Shown here: positions 28,112 to 37,233 of the stretch, piece after piece | Layout of the letters: each line of letters begins with the position of its first letter | How positions within the stretch are numbered: the stretch's first letter is position 1 | NCBI GenBank assembly: GCA_963786195.1 | Contig: CAWAYH010000010.1 | Location: 1 to 64,000 of the forward strand | Source of the DNA: CAWAYH01 sp963786195 | Lineage (GTDB): Bacteria; Acidobacteriota; Vicinamibacteria; Vicinamibacterales; 2-12-FULL-66-21 | Direction of reading: 5' to 3' | Length of the DNA stretch: 64,000 nt | Made by a program: the position numbers and the translations under genes | Notes under the pieces: model-generated | Databases searched by the model: none | What the model saw: only the letters and a program-made list of their open reading frames with translations | What the model was told of the DNA's origin: nothing

Positions 28112-31100
28112 GTGAAATACTTCTCACCTTTTCGCCTCGACCCGTCGAACCGACTCCTGCTGCGGCATGACGACCGTGTGCCGCTGACGGCCAAGGCCTT
28201 TGCGCTTCTACGGTGTCTCGTGGACACCCCCGGCCGCGTCGTCTCCAAAAACGACCTGATGGGCTCCGTCTGGCCGGATACGCACGTCCACCCGGACAAC
28301 ATCAAGGTGCTCGTGGCCGAAATCCGGCGCGCGCTGGGTGACGATTCGGCGAGACCTCACTACGTTCGCAGCGTCCCGCGCCAGGGATACGTCTTCATCG
28401 CTCCCGTCGCCGACACGCCCGAGGAACGGGACTCCCCGGATGTTTCTGGAAGTCCCGCGGCGGCGCCGGCACCGTTCGTGGGACGAACGGAAGAGACCCG
28501 GCAGCTGACGAGCGCCTTCGACGCGGTCCGGACGTCGGAGCGACGGCTGGTGTTCGTGACCGGCGAAGCGGGCATCGGCAAGACCGCGCTGTGCGAGGCC
28601 TTTCTCCGCGAGGTGGGCACGACAGAGTTGATGCGCGTGACGTGGGGCACCTGTCACGAGCATTCCGGCAAGTCGGAGCTGTACGCCCCGCTGGTCGACG
28701 CGGTGACTCGGCTGGCGCGCTCGCCATCCGGCGACTCCGTGACCAGCGTGTTGAGAAACCATGCGCCAGGCTGGGTCGCGTCACTGCCCGCAGTGTTCGG
28801 GCATCGCGACGCGGCCTCGACCGGCGTGGGCGGACAGATTGGTGCCGCGCGCATGCTACGCGAGATCGTGACGGCGCTGGAGCTCCTCGCCCAGGAGGTG
28901 CCGCTCGTCGTCTGGCTCGAGGACGTCCAGTGGGCCGACCCCGCGACGCTCGACGCGCTGGCGAGCCTGGCCCACCGACGCGATCCCGCGCAGCTGCTCC
29001 TGCTCGTCACCACGCGGCCGTCCGAGTTCCTGCCGTCTGCATCGCCGCTCAGGCGCGTGTACGGCGAGCTGCTGGGTCACGGCCGCGCGTCGGAAATACG
29101 TCTGCGCCCGCTGACGGTCAGCGATGTGGCGAACTATCTCGATCTGCGGTTCGGCGGCGACCGATTCGGCGCTGCCGCGCCGATCCTGCACCGGTCGACC
29201 GATGGAAATGCGCTGTTCCTGATCGCCGCGCTCGAGTACCTCACCCGCCGCGGTTATCTGGCGAAGGGGCCGGACGGTTGGCGAATGACGGTGTCGCCCG
29301 AGGGACTCGAGGGCTCTCTCCCCGCCAGTCTGGCCGGCGCCGTGCGGCGTCAGGCGGAGACGCTGGACCAGGCGGAGCGTCGAACGCTCGAGATCGCCAG
29401 CGTGGTGGGGTTCGAGTTTGGATTGTGGGCCGCGGCGCGGGCCGCCGACGAGGACGAGGTCGCCCTCGAAGCCGTGCTCGAGAAGCTGGCCCGCCGACAG
29501 ACGTTCGTGGTCAGGGACGGCGTCACACAGCTGCCCGATCATGAGGTCACGCCGCGATACCGGTTCAAGCACCAGCTGTATCAGGAGATCCTCCAGCAGG
29601 GGCTCGCCGCCGACACCCGTGCCCGCGCGCATCAGCGGCTCGGCGAGGCGTACGAGCGGACGTTCACCGGGTGCGAGCGGGACATGGCCGCCGAGCTCGC
29701 GCGGCATTTCCACGGCGCCGGCGATTCTGCCAGGGCCGCGCGCTATCTGCGTTTCGCGGCCCAGAAGGCAGCGGAACGTTATGCGCTGCGCGAAGCGGGC
29801 GCACTGCTGCACGGCGCGCTGGCGCACGCCGGGCGATTGCCTGCCGCCGCACGACTGCCGATTGAGCTCCCCGCGCTGATCGAGCTGGGGGCATCACAAG
29901 CCGGCCTGGGAGAAGGCGCTCTGGCCATCGCGACGTTCTCACGGGCCGAACGGCTCGCGCGCGAAGCGTCACAACCCGACAACGAGCTGCGCGCGCTCCT
30001 GGCGCTCGCCGAGACGCACGTCTTCACGTCGCGGAAAGAGGGGCTGCGCTACGCGCGCCTCGCGAGCGATCTGGCGATCGGCGTGACGGATCGGACGCTG
30101 GCGGCCACGGGCGCGATTCGGGCCGGCATGCTGGAGCTGTACATCGGCGGCTGGTCTGACCAGATTGCCGATCGCTGTCTCCACGCCTGGGGCACGCTCA
30201 GCCCGGACACCGACGTCGACGCACGACGGCCGCTCGGCATCCGGCTGATGTTCGTGCAGTGCCTGCGCTCGCAGTACGCGCAGGCGCTCACGGTCGGCCG
30301 AAAGCTCCTGCCGATGGCGGTGCGCAGCGGAAGCTTGACGGACAGCATCCTGTGCTACGAATCGCTCGTCTGCGCGGCGGTCCACGTCGGCCGTTGGGCT
30401 GACGCGATCCGGTTTGCCGCTCACGGCGTCTCGCTCGCGCAGAAGACGGGGAGCGCGCTCGATGCGGCGCTCATGCGCCTCATGCAGGCGTGGATTGCCG
30501 TAGAGACCCAGCGCTGGGACGACGCCCGGCGGCTGAGCCTCTCTGGTCGGGCACTGCTCCGATCGAGCGGCTGGATCGTCGGTCAGCAGATGTCGCACGT
30601 GTTCGCGGGCGCGGGCGCGCTGGGTCTGGGGCTGCTCGACGAAGCCGACGAGCACCTCGAGTCGCTGCGCGAGTGGCAGGCGCGCGAGCGGCTCGTGCTG
30701 GACTGGTACTGGAAGATCCCGCTCCACCTGTGTCTCACCGAGCTCGCGCTTCGTCGGAACGATCTCGACCGGGCCGCCGCGGAAGCGGCGCTCGCGCGGC
30801 AGGCCGCCGACGCGACGAACGAACGGACGTGGCGTGGCCGCGCGCGCGCCATGCAGGCGCTCGTCGCCATGGACCGTGGGGAGTGCGACGACGTCGAGCG
30901 CCACCTGCGCAACGCGCGCCGCGAGATTCGCGGGATCGACGCGCCGCTGGCGGCGTGGCGCATCGACAGCGTGATGCTCCGCCACCTCGAGCGGTCGAAC
31001 AGGGTCGACTCCGCGCACCGGATCAGGGCGAGGTACGAGCGCAGGTTGCAGCGGCTCGATCTCGGCGCCTCCGACATCGACGGCGGGCTGCCGGACGACC

Positions 31101-31144
31101 CGTCACGAATGGAACCCGGCGACGCGTGGACTAACGACGCGTAA
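28112..31144 (+). CDS. OmpR-type winged-helix / ATPase / TPR transcriptional regulator
   Basis: 1010 residues from a GTG at 28112 (MKYFSPFRLDPSNRLLLRHD). Winged helix at 1-100 (VWPDTHVHPDNIKVLVAEIR; RQGYVFIAPV). ATPase domain of the AAA_16/STAND kind at about 120-500: Walker A GEAGIGKT, Walker B LVVWLEDVQWADP, HRSTDGNALFLI. The ATPase end YRFKHQLYQEILQQGLAADT matches the last segment of the shorter paralogue at 10474. From about 530 to 980 it is all-helical with TPR-like repeats (LIELGASQAGLGEGALAIAT; YESLVCAAVHVGRWADAIRF). This design resembles MalT-like regulators: ATP-dependent oligomerisation gated by a ligand or protein bound to the TPR part. Phased direct repeats upstream suggest autoregulation. 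Overlaps the convergent serine hydrolase stop by 14 bases. Confidence 0.92.
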   Translation: MKYFSPFRLDPSNRLLLRHDDRVPLTAKAFALLRCLVDTPGRVVSKNDLMGSVWPDTHVHPDNIKVLVAEIRRALGDDSARPHYVRSVPRQGYVFIAPVADTPEERDSPDVSGSPAAAPAPFVGRTEETRQLTSAFDAVRTSERRLVFVTGEAGIGKTALCEAFLREVGTTELMRVTWGTCHEHSGKSELYAPLVDAVTRLARSPSGDSVTSVLRNHAPGWVASLPAVFGHRDAASTGVGGQIGAARMLREIVTALELLAQEVPLVVWLEDVQWADPATLDALASLAHRRDPAQLLLLVTTRPSEFLPSASPLRRVYGELLGHGRASEIRLRPLTVSDVANYLDLRFGGDRFGAAAPILHRSTDGNALFLIAALEYLTRRGYLAKGPDGWRMTVSPEGLEGSLPASLAGAVRRQAETLDQAERRTLEIASVVGFEFGLWAAARAADEDEVALEAVLEKLARRQTFVVRDGVTQLPDHEVTPRYRFKHQLYQEILQQGLAADTRARAHQRLGEAYERTFTGCERDMAAELARHFHGAGDSARAARYLRFAAQKAAERYALREAGALLHGALAHAGRLPAAARLPIELPALIELGASQAGLGEGALAIATFSRAERLAREASQPDNELRALLALAETHVFTSRKEGLRYARLASDLAIGVTDRTLAATGAIRAGMLELYIGGWSDQIADRCLHAWGTLSPDTDVDARRPLGIRLMFVQCLRSQYAQALTVGRKLLPMAVRSGSLTDSILCYESLVCAAVHVGRWADAIRFAAHGVSLAQKTGSALDAALMRLMQAWIAVETQRWDDARRLSLSGRALLRSSGWIVGQQMSHVFAGAGALGLGLLDEADEHLESLREWQARERLVLDWYWKIPLHLCLTELALRRNDLDRAAAEAALARQAADATNERTWRGRARAMQALVAMDRGECDDVERHLRNARREIRGIDAPLAAWRIDSVMLRHLERSNRVDSAHRIRARYERRLQRLDLGASDIDGGLPDDPSRMEPGDAWTNDA

Positions 31145-32564
31145 ACCTGATGTCCCGGACGCGTCCGGCGTCCACATCGAGGCCGTCCACTCGACGGGTC
31201 GCATCGCGATGAAAGCGAATGGTCATCCCCTGCGCCTGGAACTCATCCGATGATCCCGCGGCTTGAAGCGTCAGCTCGTTCCCGGCCTCGACACGCCGCA
31301 AAGTCAGCTGCCCCGCGTTGACCGCGACCGTGAACGTCGTCTCCACCTCGTCGCTGTAGTACGTGCCGGCATAATCAGCGGCGCCGGCGACGATGCCCGA
31401 CGTGGACGTGGGCCGCGCAGACCGGTCGCCAGCAGCCGTAGTCGATCGCTCAGCGCGTGGTTCCGTGAATCGATCCGCGAGCACGATGTCGGCCACCTGT
31501 CGGGCCAGGTTGCCGGGCACACTGCTCGCCAGATTGCACAGGCACGACACGCTCGTGTGCTGCTCGGGGAACCGCATCAGGTGTGCCCGGTAGCCACCGA
31601 GGGATCCGCCGTGCTCGACGATCGGCAGCCCTCGATAGCGACCGATCTCCAGACCCCAGGCATAAGTCAGCGGCCGTCCATCGCCAAGCTTCCCCGGAGT
31701 CTGCAGCTTCTGCAGCAACGCCTGCCCGCCAACGCGTCCCGAGTAGAAGTTCTCATCCCAGTGGAGCAGATCGCGCACGCTCGTGTAGACGCCGCCGGCG
31801 CCCGCCCGCTCGTTGCTCGGCGTGTCCAGTCGCAACTCGCTGCCCCTTCCTGAATAGGCATCGGCACGATGCTTGACCACCCGCGACTCGTCGACGTGAT
31901 AGTGCGTCACGCTCATGCCCAGCGGTTCGAAGATGTTCTTCGCTGCGAACTCCGCAAACGGAACCCGCGCGGCGCGCTCCACGATGACTGCGAGCAGCGT
32001 GTAGCCGGTGTTGGAGTACAGATACTCGCTGCCCGGCTCGAAGTTGAGCTTCTTCTGCCGCGCGCTGATTCTCAGAACCGTCGGGTTGTCGAACGCCTCG
32101 TCGCCGCGCCGGCCGGCGATGGCCAGGAGCGTGTTGTAGTCGCGAAGCCCGCTGGTGTGATGGATCAGATGGCGGACGGTGATGCGAGCCGCGTAATCCG
32201 GCAGCTCCGGCAGGTACTTGCTGATCGGATCGTCGAGCGCCAGCGTGCCCTGCTGGATGGCGAGCGCCGCGGACATGGCGGTGAACTGCTTCGAGAGCGA
32301 CCCGACATAGAACGTCGTCTCCGGAGCGATCGCCGCGTCGAGCTCCAGATTGGCCATCCCGTACCCATGCTCGTAGAGGATGCGGCCGTCCCTGTAGATC
32401 GCCAGCGAGCAGCCCGGCGAGTCGCGGCGATCCCAATTCGCAAAGATCTTGTCGATCTCGGGTCTCGCCGTCGCGCGCTGCGCGCTCGTTTCGAGCGCAC
32501 CACTCAGCGCGAGCGTTAGAGCGATGGCGACCGATGCCGCGCCGCGTCCAGGCCATCGTGTCAT
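31131..32564 (-). CDS. Serine hydrolase of the class C beta-lactamase/DD-peptidase fold, exported
   Basis: 477 residues. Signal peptide ending ALETSAQ. The active-site triad of the family is intact: S-x-x-K in YVGSLSKQFTAM near residue 95, Y-x-N in YLYSNTGYTLL near residue 190, and HGG in IVEHGGSLGGYRAH near residue 310. A C-terminal lipocalin-like domain (AADYAGTYYSDEVETTFTVA) follows, as in many class C-type esterases and D-amino-acid peptidases. Periplasmic; substrate unknown (peptide, ester or beta-lactam). Its ATG overlaps the stop of the upstream gene at 32561 by 4 bases, showing translational coupling with that exported protein. Confidence 0.92.
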   Translation of the reverse strand: MTRWPGRGAASVAIALTLALSGALETSAQRATARPEIDKIFANWDRRDSPGCSLAIYRDGRILYEHGYGMANLELDAAIAPETTFYVGSLSKQFTAMSAALAIQQGTLALDDPISKYLPELPDYAARITVRHLIHHTSGLRDYNTLLAIAGRRGDEAFDNPTVLRISARQKKLNFEPGSEYLYSNTGYTLLAVIVERAARVPFAEFAAKNIFEPLGMSVTHYHVDESRVVKHRADAYSGRGSELRLDTPSNERAGAGGVYTSVRDLLHWDENFYSGRVGGQALLQKLQTPGKLGDGRPLTYAWGLEIGRYRGLPIVEHGGSLGGYRAHLMRFPEQHTSVSCLCNLASSVPGNLARQVADIVLADRFTEPRAERSTTAAGDRSARPTSTSGIVAGAADYAGTYYSDEVETTFTVAVNAGQLTLRRVEAGNELTLQAAGSSDEFQAQGMTIRFHRDATRRVDGLDVDAGRVRDIRFTRR

Positions 32565-33181
32565 TTCGTCAGGCCCTCCTTCTTCAGCTCACTTGAAACG
32601 GCCTTCGCCAGATCCTCGACGAACTTCGCGAGCGTCTTCGGGTTCTTCGTTTCGCTCACCGCGCCCCACAACAACTGATTCCGTCGAACGCTGTAAATCG
32701 TCGTCTCCACGACGACCACGGTGTCCTGCTGGATCGATCCCGGGATGTAGAGGTTGCCCCAGCCGTAGCCGTAGTAGCCCCAGAGCGTGCCGTAATAGGG
32801 GTTGGTCCACGTGCCTGGCGTGTACGTCGTCCGCTTGTCGGCACTGACTGGCCGCAGCGCGACGATGCCTTCGACATTCGCACGTTCGAACCAGGGTCGG
32901 GCCTTGTCGGCGTTCTGGAGCTCCTCCTTGGGGACGATCCGGTAAGCGGCAACGCCCGTCATGTTGCGCGCGGTGAGCTCCCGTACAAGCGCTTCTTCGC
33001 CGGACACACGAAGGGACTCGTCCTGGCTGATGACGACCGCAGCCACTTTCTGACCGGTAAACCGCACGCCTCGAGCGTCCGGCGCCTTCCAGATCGACGT
33101 GAACTTCGGCGCAGCCGACAGCACTGCGCAGGTCCCGAGTGTCACGAGCGCACAGACCGTTTTCCCGTGCCGATTCATCAC
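32561..33181 (-). CDS. Exported protein of unknown function, coupled to a serine hydrolase
   Basis: 206 residues. Signal peptide MMNRHGKTVCALVTLGTCAV ending SAA. The mature part has KFTSIWKAPDARGVRFTGQK, VVISQDESLRVSGEEALVRE, a Tyr/Gly-rich loop (YYGTLWGYYGYGWGNLYIPG) and VVVVETTIYSVRRNQLLWGA, ending KFVEDLAKAVSSELKKEG. The Y/G loop and the 'LLW-G' strand are reminiscent of the DUF4136 proteins in this window, but the first motif differs, so I leave the family open. Stop overlaps the serine hydrolase start by 4 bases. Divergent from the second serine-hydrolase-like gene. Confidence 0.8.
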   Translation of the reverse strand: MMNRHGKTVCALVTLGTCAVLSAAPKFTSIWKAPDARGVRFTGQKVAAVVISQDESLRVSGEEALVRELTARNMTGVAAYRIVPKEELQNADKARPWFERANVEGIVALRPVSADKRTTYTPGTWTNPYYGTLWGYYGYGWGNLYIPGSIQQDTVVVVETTIYSVRRNQLLWGAVSETKNPKTLAKFVEDLAKAVSSELKKEGLTK

Positions 33182-33297
33182 GAAAGCTGCTCCTTCCAGG
33201 GCCGTGTTTACTCCTGCATAACCGCGACAGACGCGTGCAGGAGGTCATCTTATCGTTTGGGCCATACTTCAGCTACACTGGTGGGCCTCCGACCATC

Positions 33298-34368
33298 ATG
33301 CGGAAACTTCTGACTGCGCTGACCGTCCTTCTGGTGCTCCCCCTGGCCGGGCCCGAGGCCCGTCAGACCCAGGGACAGGCACTGTTGACGTCGCCGCCTT
33401 TCGAGAGCTATCTCGAAGCGCTGCGGGTGCAGGCCGGCATCCCCGGACTGTCGGCGACCATCCTGCGTGAAGGCGAGGTTATCTGGGAGCGCGGGCTCGG
33501 GTTCCAGAACCAGGAGCTCCGGATCCGGGCGACGCCCGATACGCCGTATCCGATCGCGGACCTCAGTCAGACGCTGGCGTCGGTGATCCTGTTGCAGTGC
33601 GTGGAACAGCGTCGGCTCGACATCGATGCGCCCGCGACGCGCTACGGTGTCGACCTGCCCGAGCAGAACGCGACACTGCGCAACATCCTGAATCATTCGT
33701 CCGCGGGGACGCCAGGGGCCAGCTTCCACTACGACATCGAGCGCTACTCCCAGCTGACGGGCGCGGTCGAGTCGTGCGTCCCCCAGGCGTATCGCAAGAG
33801 CGTCGCCGTCCTCCTGCTGGAGCGGCTGGCCATGAAGGACTCGGTCCCCGGCCGCGATCTCGCGAACCCGAACATCCTGTCGGAACCGATCTTCGCGGCG
33901 AGCGTGCTCGACAGGTACAAGCGGGTGCTCGAGCGGCTGGCGATACCGTACAGGGTCGACAAGCGCGGCCGCCTGACGCGCACCGAGCTGTCACCCGAGG
34001 GCATCAACGCGGCGACGGGGCTCGTCTCGACGGTCCGCGATCTCGCGCGATTCGATCTGGCGCTCGACTCGGCGCTGCTCCTCCGCGAGGAGACGCTCGC
34101 GGCCGCGTGGACGAACGCCGTCAGCGGCGATAGTCTGCTGCCGACGGGGCTGGGCTGGTTCGTGCAGTCGTATAAGGGCGAACCGGTGGTGTGGCACTTC
34201 GGGGTGATCCCGAACGCGTACTCATCGCTCATCGTCAAGCTGCCGCAGCGGCGGCTCACGCTCATCCTCCTGGCCAATAGCGACGGCCTGAACGCGCCGT
34301 TCCAGCTCAATGAGGGCGACATCAACCGATCGCTGTTTGCAACGCTCTTCCTGCGCTTGTTCACCTGA
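33298..34368 (+). CDS. Serine-hydrolase-fold protein lacking catalytic residues (pseudoenzyme)
   Basis: 356 residues from the ATG at 33298. Signal peptide MRKLLTALTVLLVLPLAGPE. The fold matches the beta-lactamase/DD-peptidase family: QAGIPGLSATILREGEVIWE, TPYPIADLSQTLASVILLQC, ATLRNILNHSSAGTPG, and VVWHFGVIPNAYSSLIVKLP. The active-site motifs are changed. S-x-x-K is DLSQ (Ser to Asp, Lys to Gln), Y-x-N is YDI, and HGG is HFG. The neighbour at 31131 has all three intact. The reading frame is uninterrupted, so it is maintained as a protein and is probably a non-catalytic binding or regulatory version. Followed 7 bases later by a beta-barrel gene. Confidence 0.85.
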   Translation: MRKLLTALTVLLVLPLAGPEARQTQGQALLTSPPFESYLEALRVQAGIPGLSATILREGEVIWERGLGFQNQELRIRATPDTPYPIADLSQTLASVILLQCVEQRRLDIDAPATRYGVDLPEQNATLRNILNHSSAGTPGASFHYDIERYSQLTGAVESCVPQAYRKSVAVLLLERLAMKDSVPGRDLANPNILSEPIFAASVLDRYKRVLERLAIPYRVDKRGRLTRTELSPEGINAATGLVSTVRDLARFDLALDSALLLREETLAAAWTNAVSGDSLLPTGLGWFVQSYKGEPVVWHFGVIPNAYSSLIVKLPQRRLTLILLANSDGLNAPFQLNEGDINRSLFATLFLRLFT

Positions 34369-34375
34369 GACGACG

Positions 34376-35005
34376 TTGGCAAAGGCTATCCGCGTTGCCC
34401 TCCTCGTTGGAGCTCTGACCCTCGGCCTTCCCGAGATCTCGTCGGCTGACTGGCAGTTCACGCCGTTCATCGGTCGCACGTTCAAGACCGACACGAGCAT
34501 CATCGACCTCGACACCGCCGTTGGAAACTCTCACTGGAATTTCGGCGGCATGGTGACGCTTCTCGGCGCCGGCCCGATCGGCGTGGAGGGCCTCCTGGTC
34601 TACACGCCGGGGTTCTTCCAGCAGGACGACCCGCCCGATCGTCCCAGCGACCTTCCGCCGCGGCCGCTCGTCATAGACAGCCGCGCGCTGGCGTTCATGG
34701 GAAACGTCGTGCTGGCGACGCCGCAGAAGCGGAGCGCCGGTGGCCTCCGGCCGTTCGTGTCGGGCGGGATCGGCCTGCTGCACGCGTCGATGAGCGACCT
34801 GCTCGACGTGTTTCCCGTGCGCACGAACCTGCTGGGCTACAACATCGGAGGCGGGGCCGTCGGCTTTCTGAGCGATTCGACGGGCCTGCGTTTCGATCTG
34901 CGTTACTACCGCAACCTCAAACCGAGCGACGAAAGCGGCGAGGCGTTCGAACGCATTCGACTGAGCTACTGGACCGCCGGCGTGGGGTTCGTCTTCCGCT
35001 ATTAA
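34376..35005 (+). CDS. Small outer-membrane beta-barrel protein
   Basis: About 209 residues. The start is taken as the TTG at 34376, giving LAKAIRVALLVGALTLGLPE ending SSA as signal peptide; an ATG at 34310 in frame would overlap the upstream gene by 59 bases. Strands alternate: WQFTPFIGRTFKTDTS, WNFGGMVTLLGAGPIGVEGL, LRPFVSGGIGLLHASMSDLL, LRFDLRYYRNLK. The end is GVGFVFRY, with terminal aromatic. Looks like an OmpW/OmpA-barrel-type eight-strand protein. Very likely in one operon with the pseudoenzyme upstream (7-base gap). Role unknown. Confidence 0.78.
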   Translation: MAKAIRVALLVGALTLGLPEISSADWQFTPFIGRTFKTDTSIIDLDTAVGNSHWNFGGMVTLLGAGPIGVEGLLVYTPGFFQQDDPPDRPSDLPPRPLVIDSRALAFMGNVVLATPQKRSAGGLRPFVSGGIGLLHASMSDLLDVFPVRTNLLGYNIGGGAVGFLSDSTGLRFDLRYYRNLKPSDESGEAFERIRLSYWTAGVGFVFRY

Positions 35006-35040
35006 CCGCAGATCACACGGATAACACGGATAAAATCCAA
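35003..35040. repeat. CCGCAGAT-ACACGGATA-ACACGGATA intergenic element
   Basis: Two tandem copies of ACACGGATA (35015-35023, 35024-35032) follow AACCGCAGATC, right at the stop of the barrel gene. The string resembles an intergenic motif I recall from many environmental genomes; its function is not known to me. It lies between convergent stops. Confidence 0.5.
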
Positions 35041-35051
35041 GGCCGGCCGGA

Positions 35052-36129
35052 TCAGCGCAGTTTCACTCCCACGAGCGCAGTCCCCACGATGCGGAACGAG
35101 TACCTCGTAGTGCCGCTCCACGCGGTGCACGCGGCCTGAGGCTTCGAGCAGGATGCCGGGTGCCGGCTTGAACGTCCGGGTGAGCCCGGCTTCCGAGTAG
35201 TCCCGGGTGCCGCGATACCGCGTGCCATCACGCCGGATCGATTGGTAGTTGGGATCTCCCTCGTCTTTGATGAAGTCGTCGCCACGCCAGACGATCAAGT
35301 GGCCGCGCCAGCCTGCGCGCTCCGCGGATGCGCGCGCGAAGAACGCCGCGCCGCTGCGGGTGCGATCCGGCTCTGCGCGATCGGGGACGAACCTGGAGAC
35401 GAGGCCATAGAACTCGAGCGCGGCCTGATCCAGGCGCCTCAGCCGGTCACGCAGGGCTGCGCCCAATGCGAGCACCGCGCTGTCGGCGACCGGACCCGAC
35501 GCAAACAACTGGCCGCCCTCGTGGACGATGTGGAGCTGGAAGGGGAGGGCGACGCGCTTCGCGACCTGGAGCTCACCGTTGGCGCCGCCGTCGAAACGCT
35601 CGCGGTGATCGGGCGTGTTCACCCGCTGCCAATCGATCCAGAGCTCGTGCCGGAGCGTAGCGCCCGAAAACGTCCACGCAATGCCCGCCTCGTACGGGCG
35701 ATCGAACGCCAGCGTCTCGCGCTGCATGGGCGGGAGGAGCCCGTGCGGGCCCGTGCGATCGGGGCCCGGCGGCGCGCCGACCCGCGGCGGGGGCAGCGTG
35801 CCGAACACGAACGACGATCGGTCGCCGGTGATCGTCAGCGACACAATCGGTCTCACCATCTCGAACGCTTCGTCACCTCCAAAGCGCACGTTGCCGAACG
35901 CGCCCAGCGCGACGCGGACGCGCTCGTTGAATTCGAAGGCGACCGCTGCCCGAATCGCGGTGCCGAAAATGGTTTCGCCTTCACGGAATTCATTGCGAAA
36001 CTCCGTGTCGTCCCCGTAGAACAGCACGTGCGACTGAAATGTGACATGCTCCTGCGCCAGGGCCGGAGATGACCAGCCGATCGACCACACGATGAGCGTC
36101 CCCGCGATGCGGCATGCGCGCTCGTGCAT
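35052..36129 (-). CDS. Outer-membrane beta-barrel-like protein, unknown function
   Basis: About 358 residues from the ATG at 36129. Signal peptide ending SSPALAQ. Many alternating strands: VTFQSHVLFYGDDTEFRNEF, ALGAFGNVRFGGDEAFE, SSFVFGTLPPPRVG, RHELWIDWQRVNTPDHRERF and others. The frame as sequenced runs on to 35002, but a shift near 35105 gives a more natural barrel end, RIVGTALVGVKLR, with stop at 35052. I prefer that end. The HxxWxDWQ and GTLPPPR landmarks are not from a family I can name. Its start codon overlaps that of the divergent PagL-like gene. Confidence 0.7.
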
Positions 36130-36739
36130 GCCCCTTACGATAACAGCCCGGGCTGTACTGCCACTGTCGAAGCCGGCGTGTCTCGTCGCGATCGCGCTGC
36201 TGCTGCGCGTCGGCGACGTGCGCGCGCAGCCGGCGCCGGTTCCCGCCGAGGATCCGTTCGCGCGCCGCGGCTGGCATCTCGACTTCGGTGGACAGGGCGC
36301 GCTCGAAGCCTGGAACTACAACGGCTCGCACGAAGAGCTGGGGCTCGTGGCGACGGGGTTTACCTACGGGCTGAGAGATGGCCTCGTGCTGACGGCGTCG
36401 TGGCCCCTCTTCTACGTGTCACAACGCGGCGTCGATGCCGGCATGATGGGGGCGACGTTCGGCGTGCGCGGCCGGATCGTTCGCGGACCCCGCTGGTCGA
36501 TCTTTCTGAGCGGCGCGGTTGGCGTGTCCGACGCTGATACGTTCGTGCCGCCTCGAGGGACGCGGTTCAACTACCTCGCCATCGGAGGATTCGGCGTCAC
36601 GATGCGCCTGCATCGAGGGATCCACGGTCTGGCCGGCCTGGATCTCATCCACATCTCGAATGGCGGCTTCGCGGGCCGCGATCGGAATCCCGACATCGAG
36701 GCGATCGGACCGCGAGTCGGAGTGCTGCTCGCGTTCTGA
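36128..36739 (+). CDS. PagL-like lipid A 3-O-deacylase family protein (acyloxyacyl hydrolase type)
   Basis: 203 residues from the ATG at 36128 (MPLTITARAVLPLSKPACLV; signal peptide ending VRAQ). An upstream ATG at 36110 is possible. Mature barrel: RRGWHLDFGGQGALEAWNYN, LVATGFTYGLRDGLVLTASW. The PagL signature region is GLDLIHISNGGFAGRDRNPD followed by IEAIGPRVGVLLAF: His and Ser in H-x-S-N-G and an acidic residue 12-14 further on, matching the H-S-E/D active site of PagL. PagL removes the 3-O acyl chain of lipid A in the outer membrane. Family moderately sure from the H-x-SNGG...NP pattern; activity not shown. Confidence 0.72.
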   Translation: MPLTITARAVLPLSKPACLVAIALLLRVGDVRAQPAPVPAEDPFARRGWHLDFGGQGALEAWNYNGSHEELGLVATGFTYGLRDGLVLTASWPLFYVSQRGVDAGMMGATFGVRGRIVRGPRWSIFLSGAVGVSDADTFVPPRGTRFNYLAIGGFGVTMRLHRGIHGLAGLDLIHISNGGFAGRDRNPDIEAIGPRVGVLLAF

Positions 36740-36906
36740 GTCATCGGGCTCCGGGATCCGGCGTTCGGGGGTCGACGTCCGGGGCCGAGTCATCGAAAGC
36801 CCCCCAACCTGCGCGAGTCTACCTCATGTATAGCCAGCGGGGACCTCCGAGCCGAGCGTTGCCAGCGTTTGAAGAAGCCCTTAGAGTGATGGATGAGAAA
36901 CGACAC

Positions 36907-37233
36907 ATGCAACTGACGAACGCACGACTCTGCCTGGATTGCGAGGAGCTTCACGAACTGGAACACTGCCCGGTTTGCGGGTCCGAGTCGTTCGCGTTCG
37001 TCACGCGCTGGGTGAAGCCGGCAGACGGAAGCGGAGACGGTCCGCCGCGTCCGAAGCGGCCGGACACGTCGACGGAACGCCGCGAACAGCTCGATGTGTA
37101 CCGCCAGATCCTCAGCCCGGACCCGGCGCCCTCACCAACGCGCGGGCGCAGCATCGCGCGGGGCGCCCTGGGCCTGGCCGCCCTTCTCGGCATCGCGCGG
37201 CTGGCGTGGCGAAAAGACGACGACGGATCATGA
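36907..37233 (+). CDS. Small zinc-ribbon membrane-anchored protein
   Basis: About 108 residues from the ATG at 36907 (MQLTNARLCLDCEELHELEH); ATGs at 36889 or 36826 are alternatives. Two C-x2-C pairs (CLDC and CPVC, 11 residues apart) form a zinc ribbon at the N terminus, read as LCLDCEELHELEHCPVCGSE. A proline-rich linker follows, and a C-terminal hydrophobic helix (ARGALGLAALLGIARLAW) that would anchor it in the membrane with the ribbon in the cytosol. The stop overlaps the ATG of the M48 protease gene by 4 bases, so the two are translationally coupled and may work together. Confidence 0.78.
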   Translation: MQLTNARLCLDCEELHELEHCPVCGSESFAFVTRWVKPADGSGDGPPRPKRPDTSTERREQLDVYRQILSPDPAPSPTRGRSIARGALGLAALLGIARLAWRKDDDGS

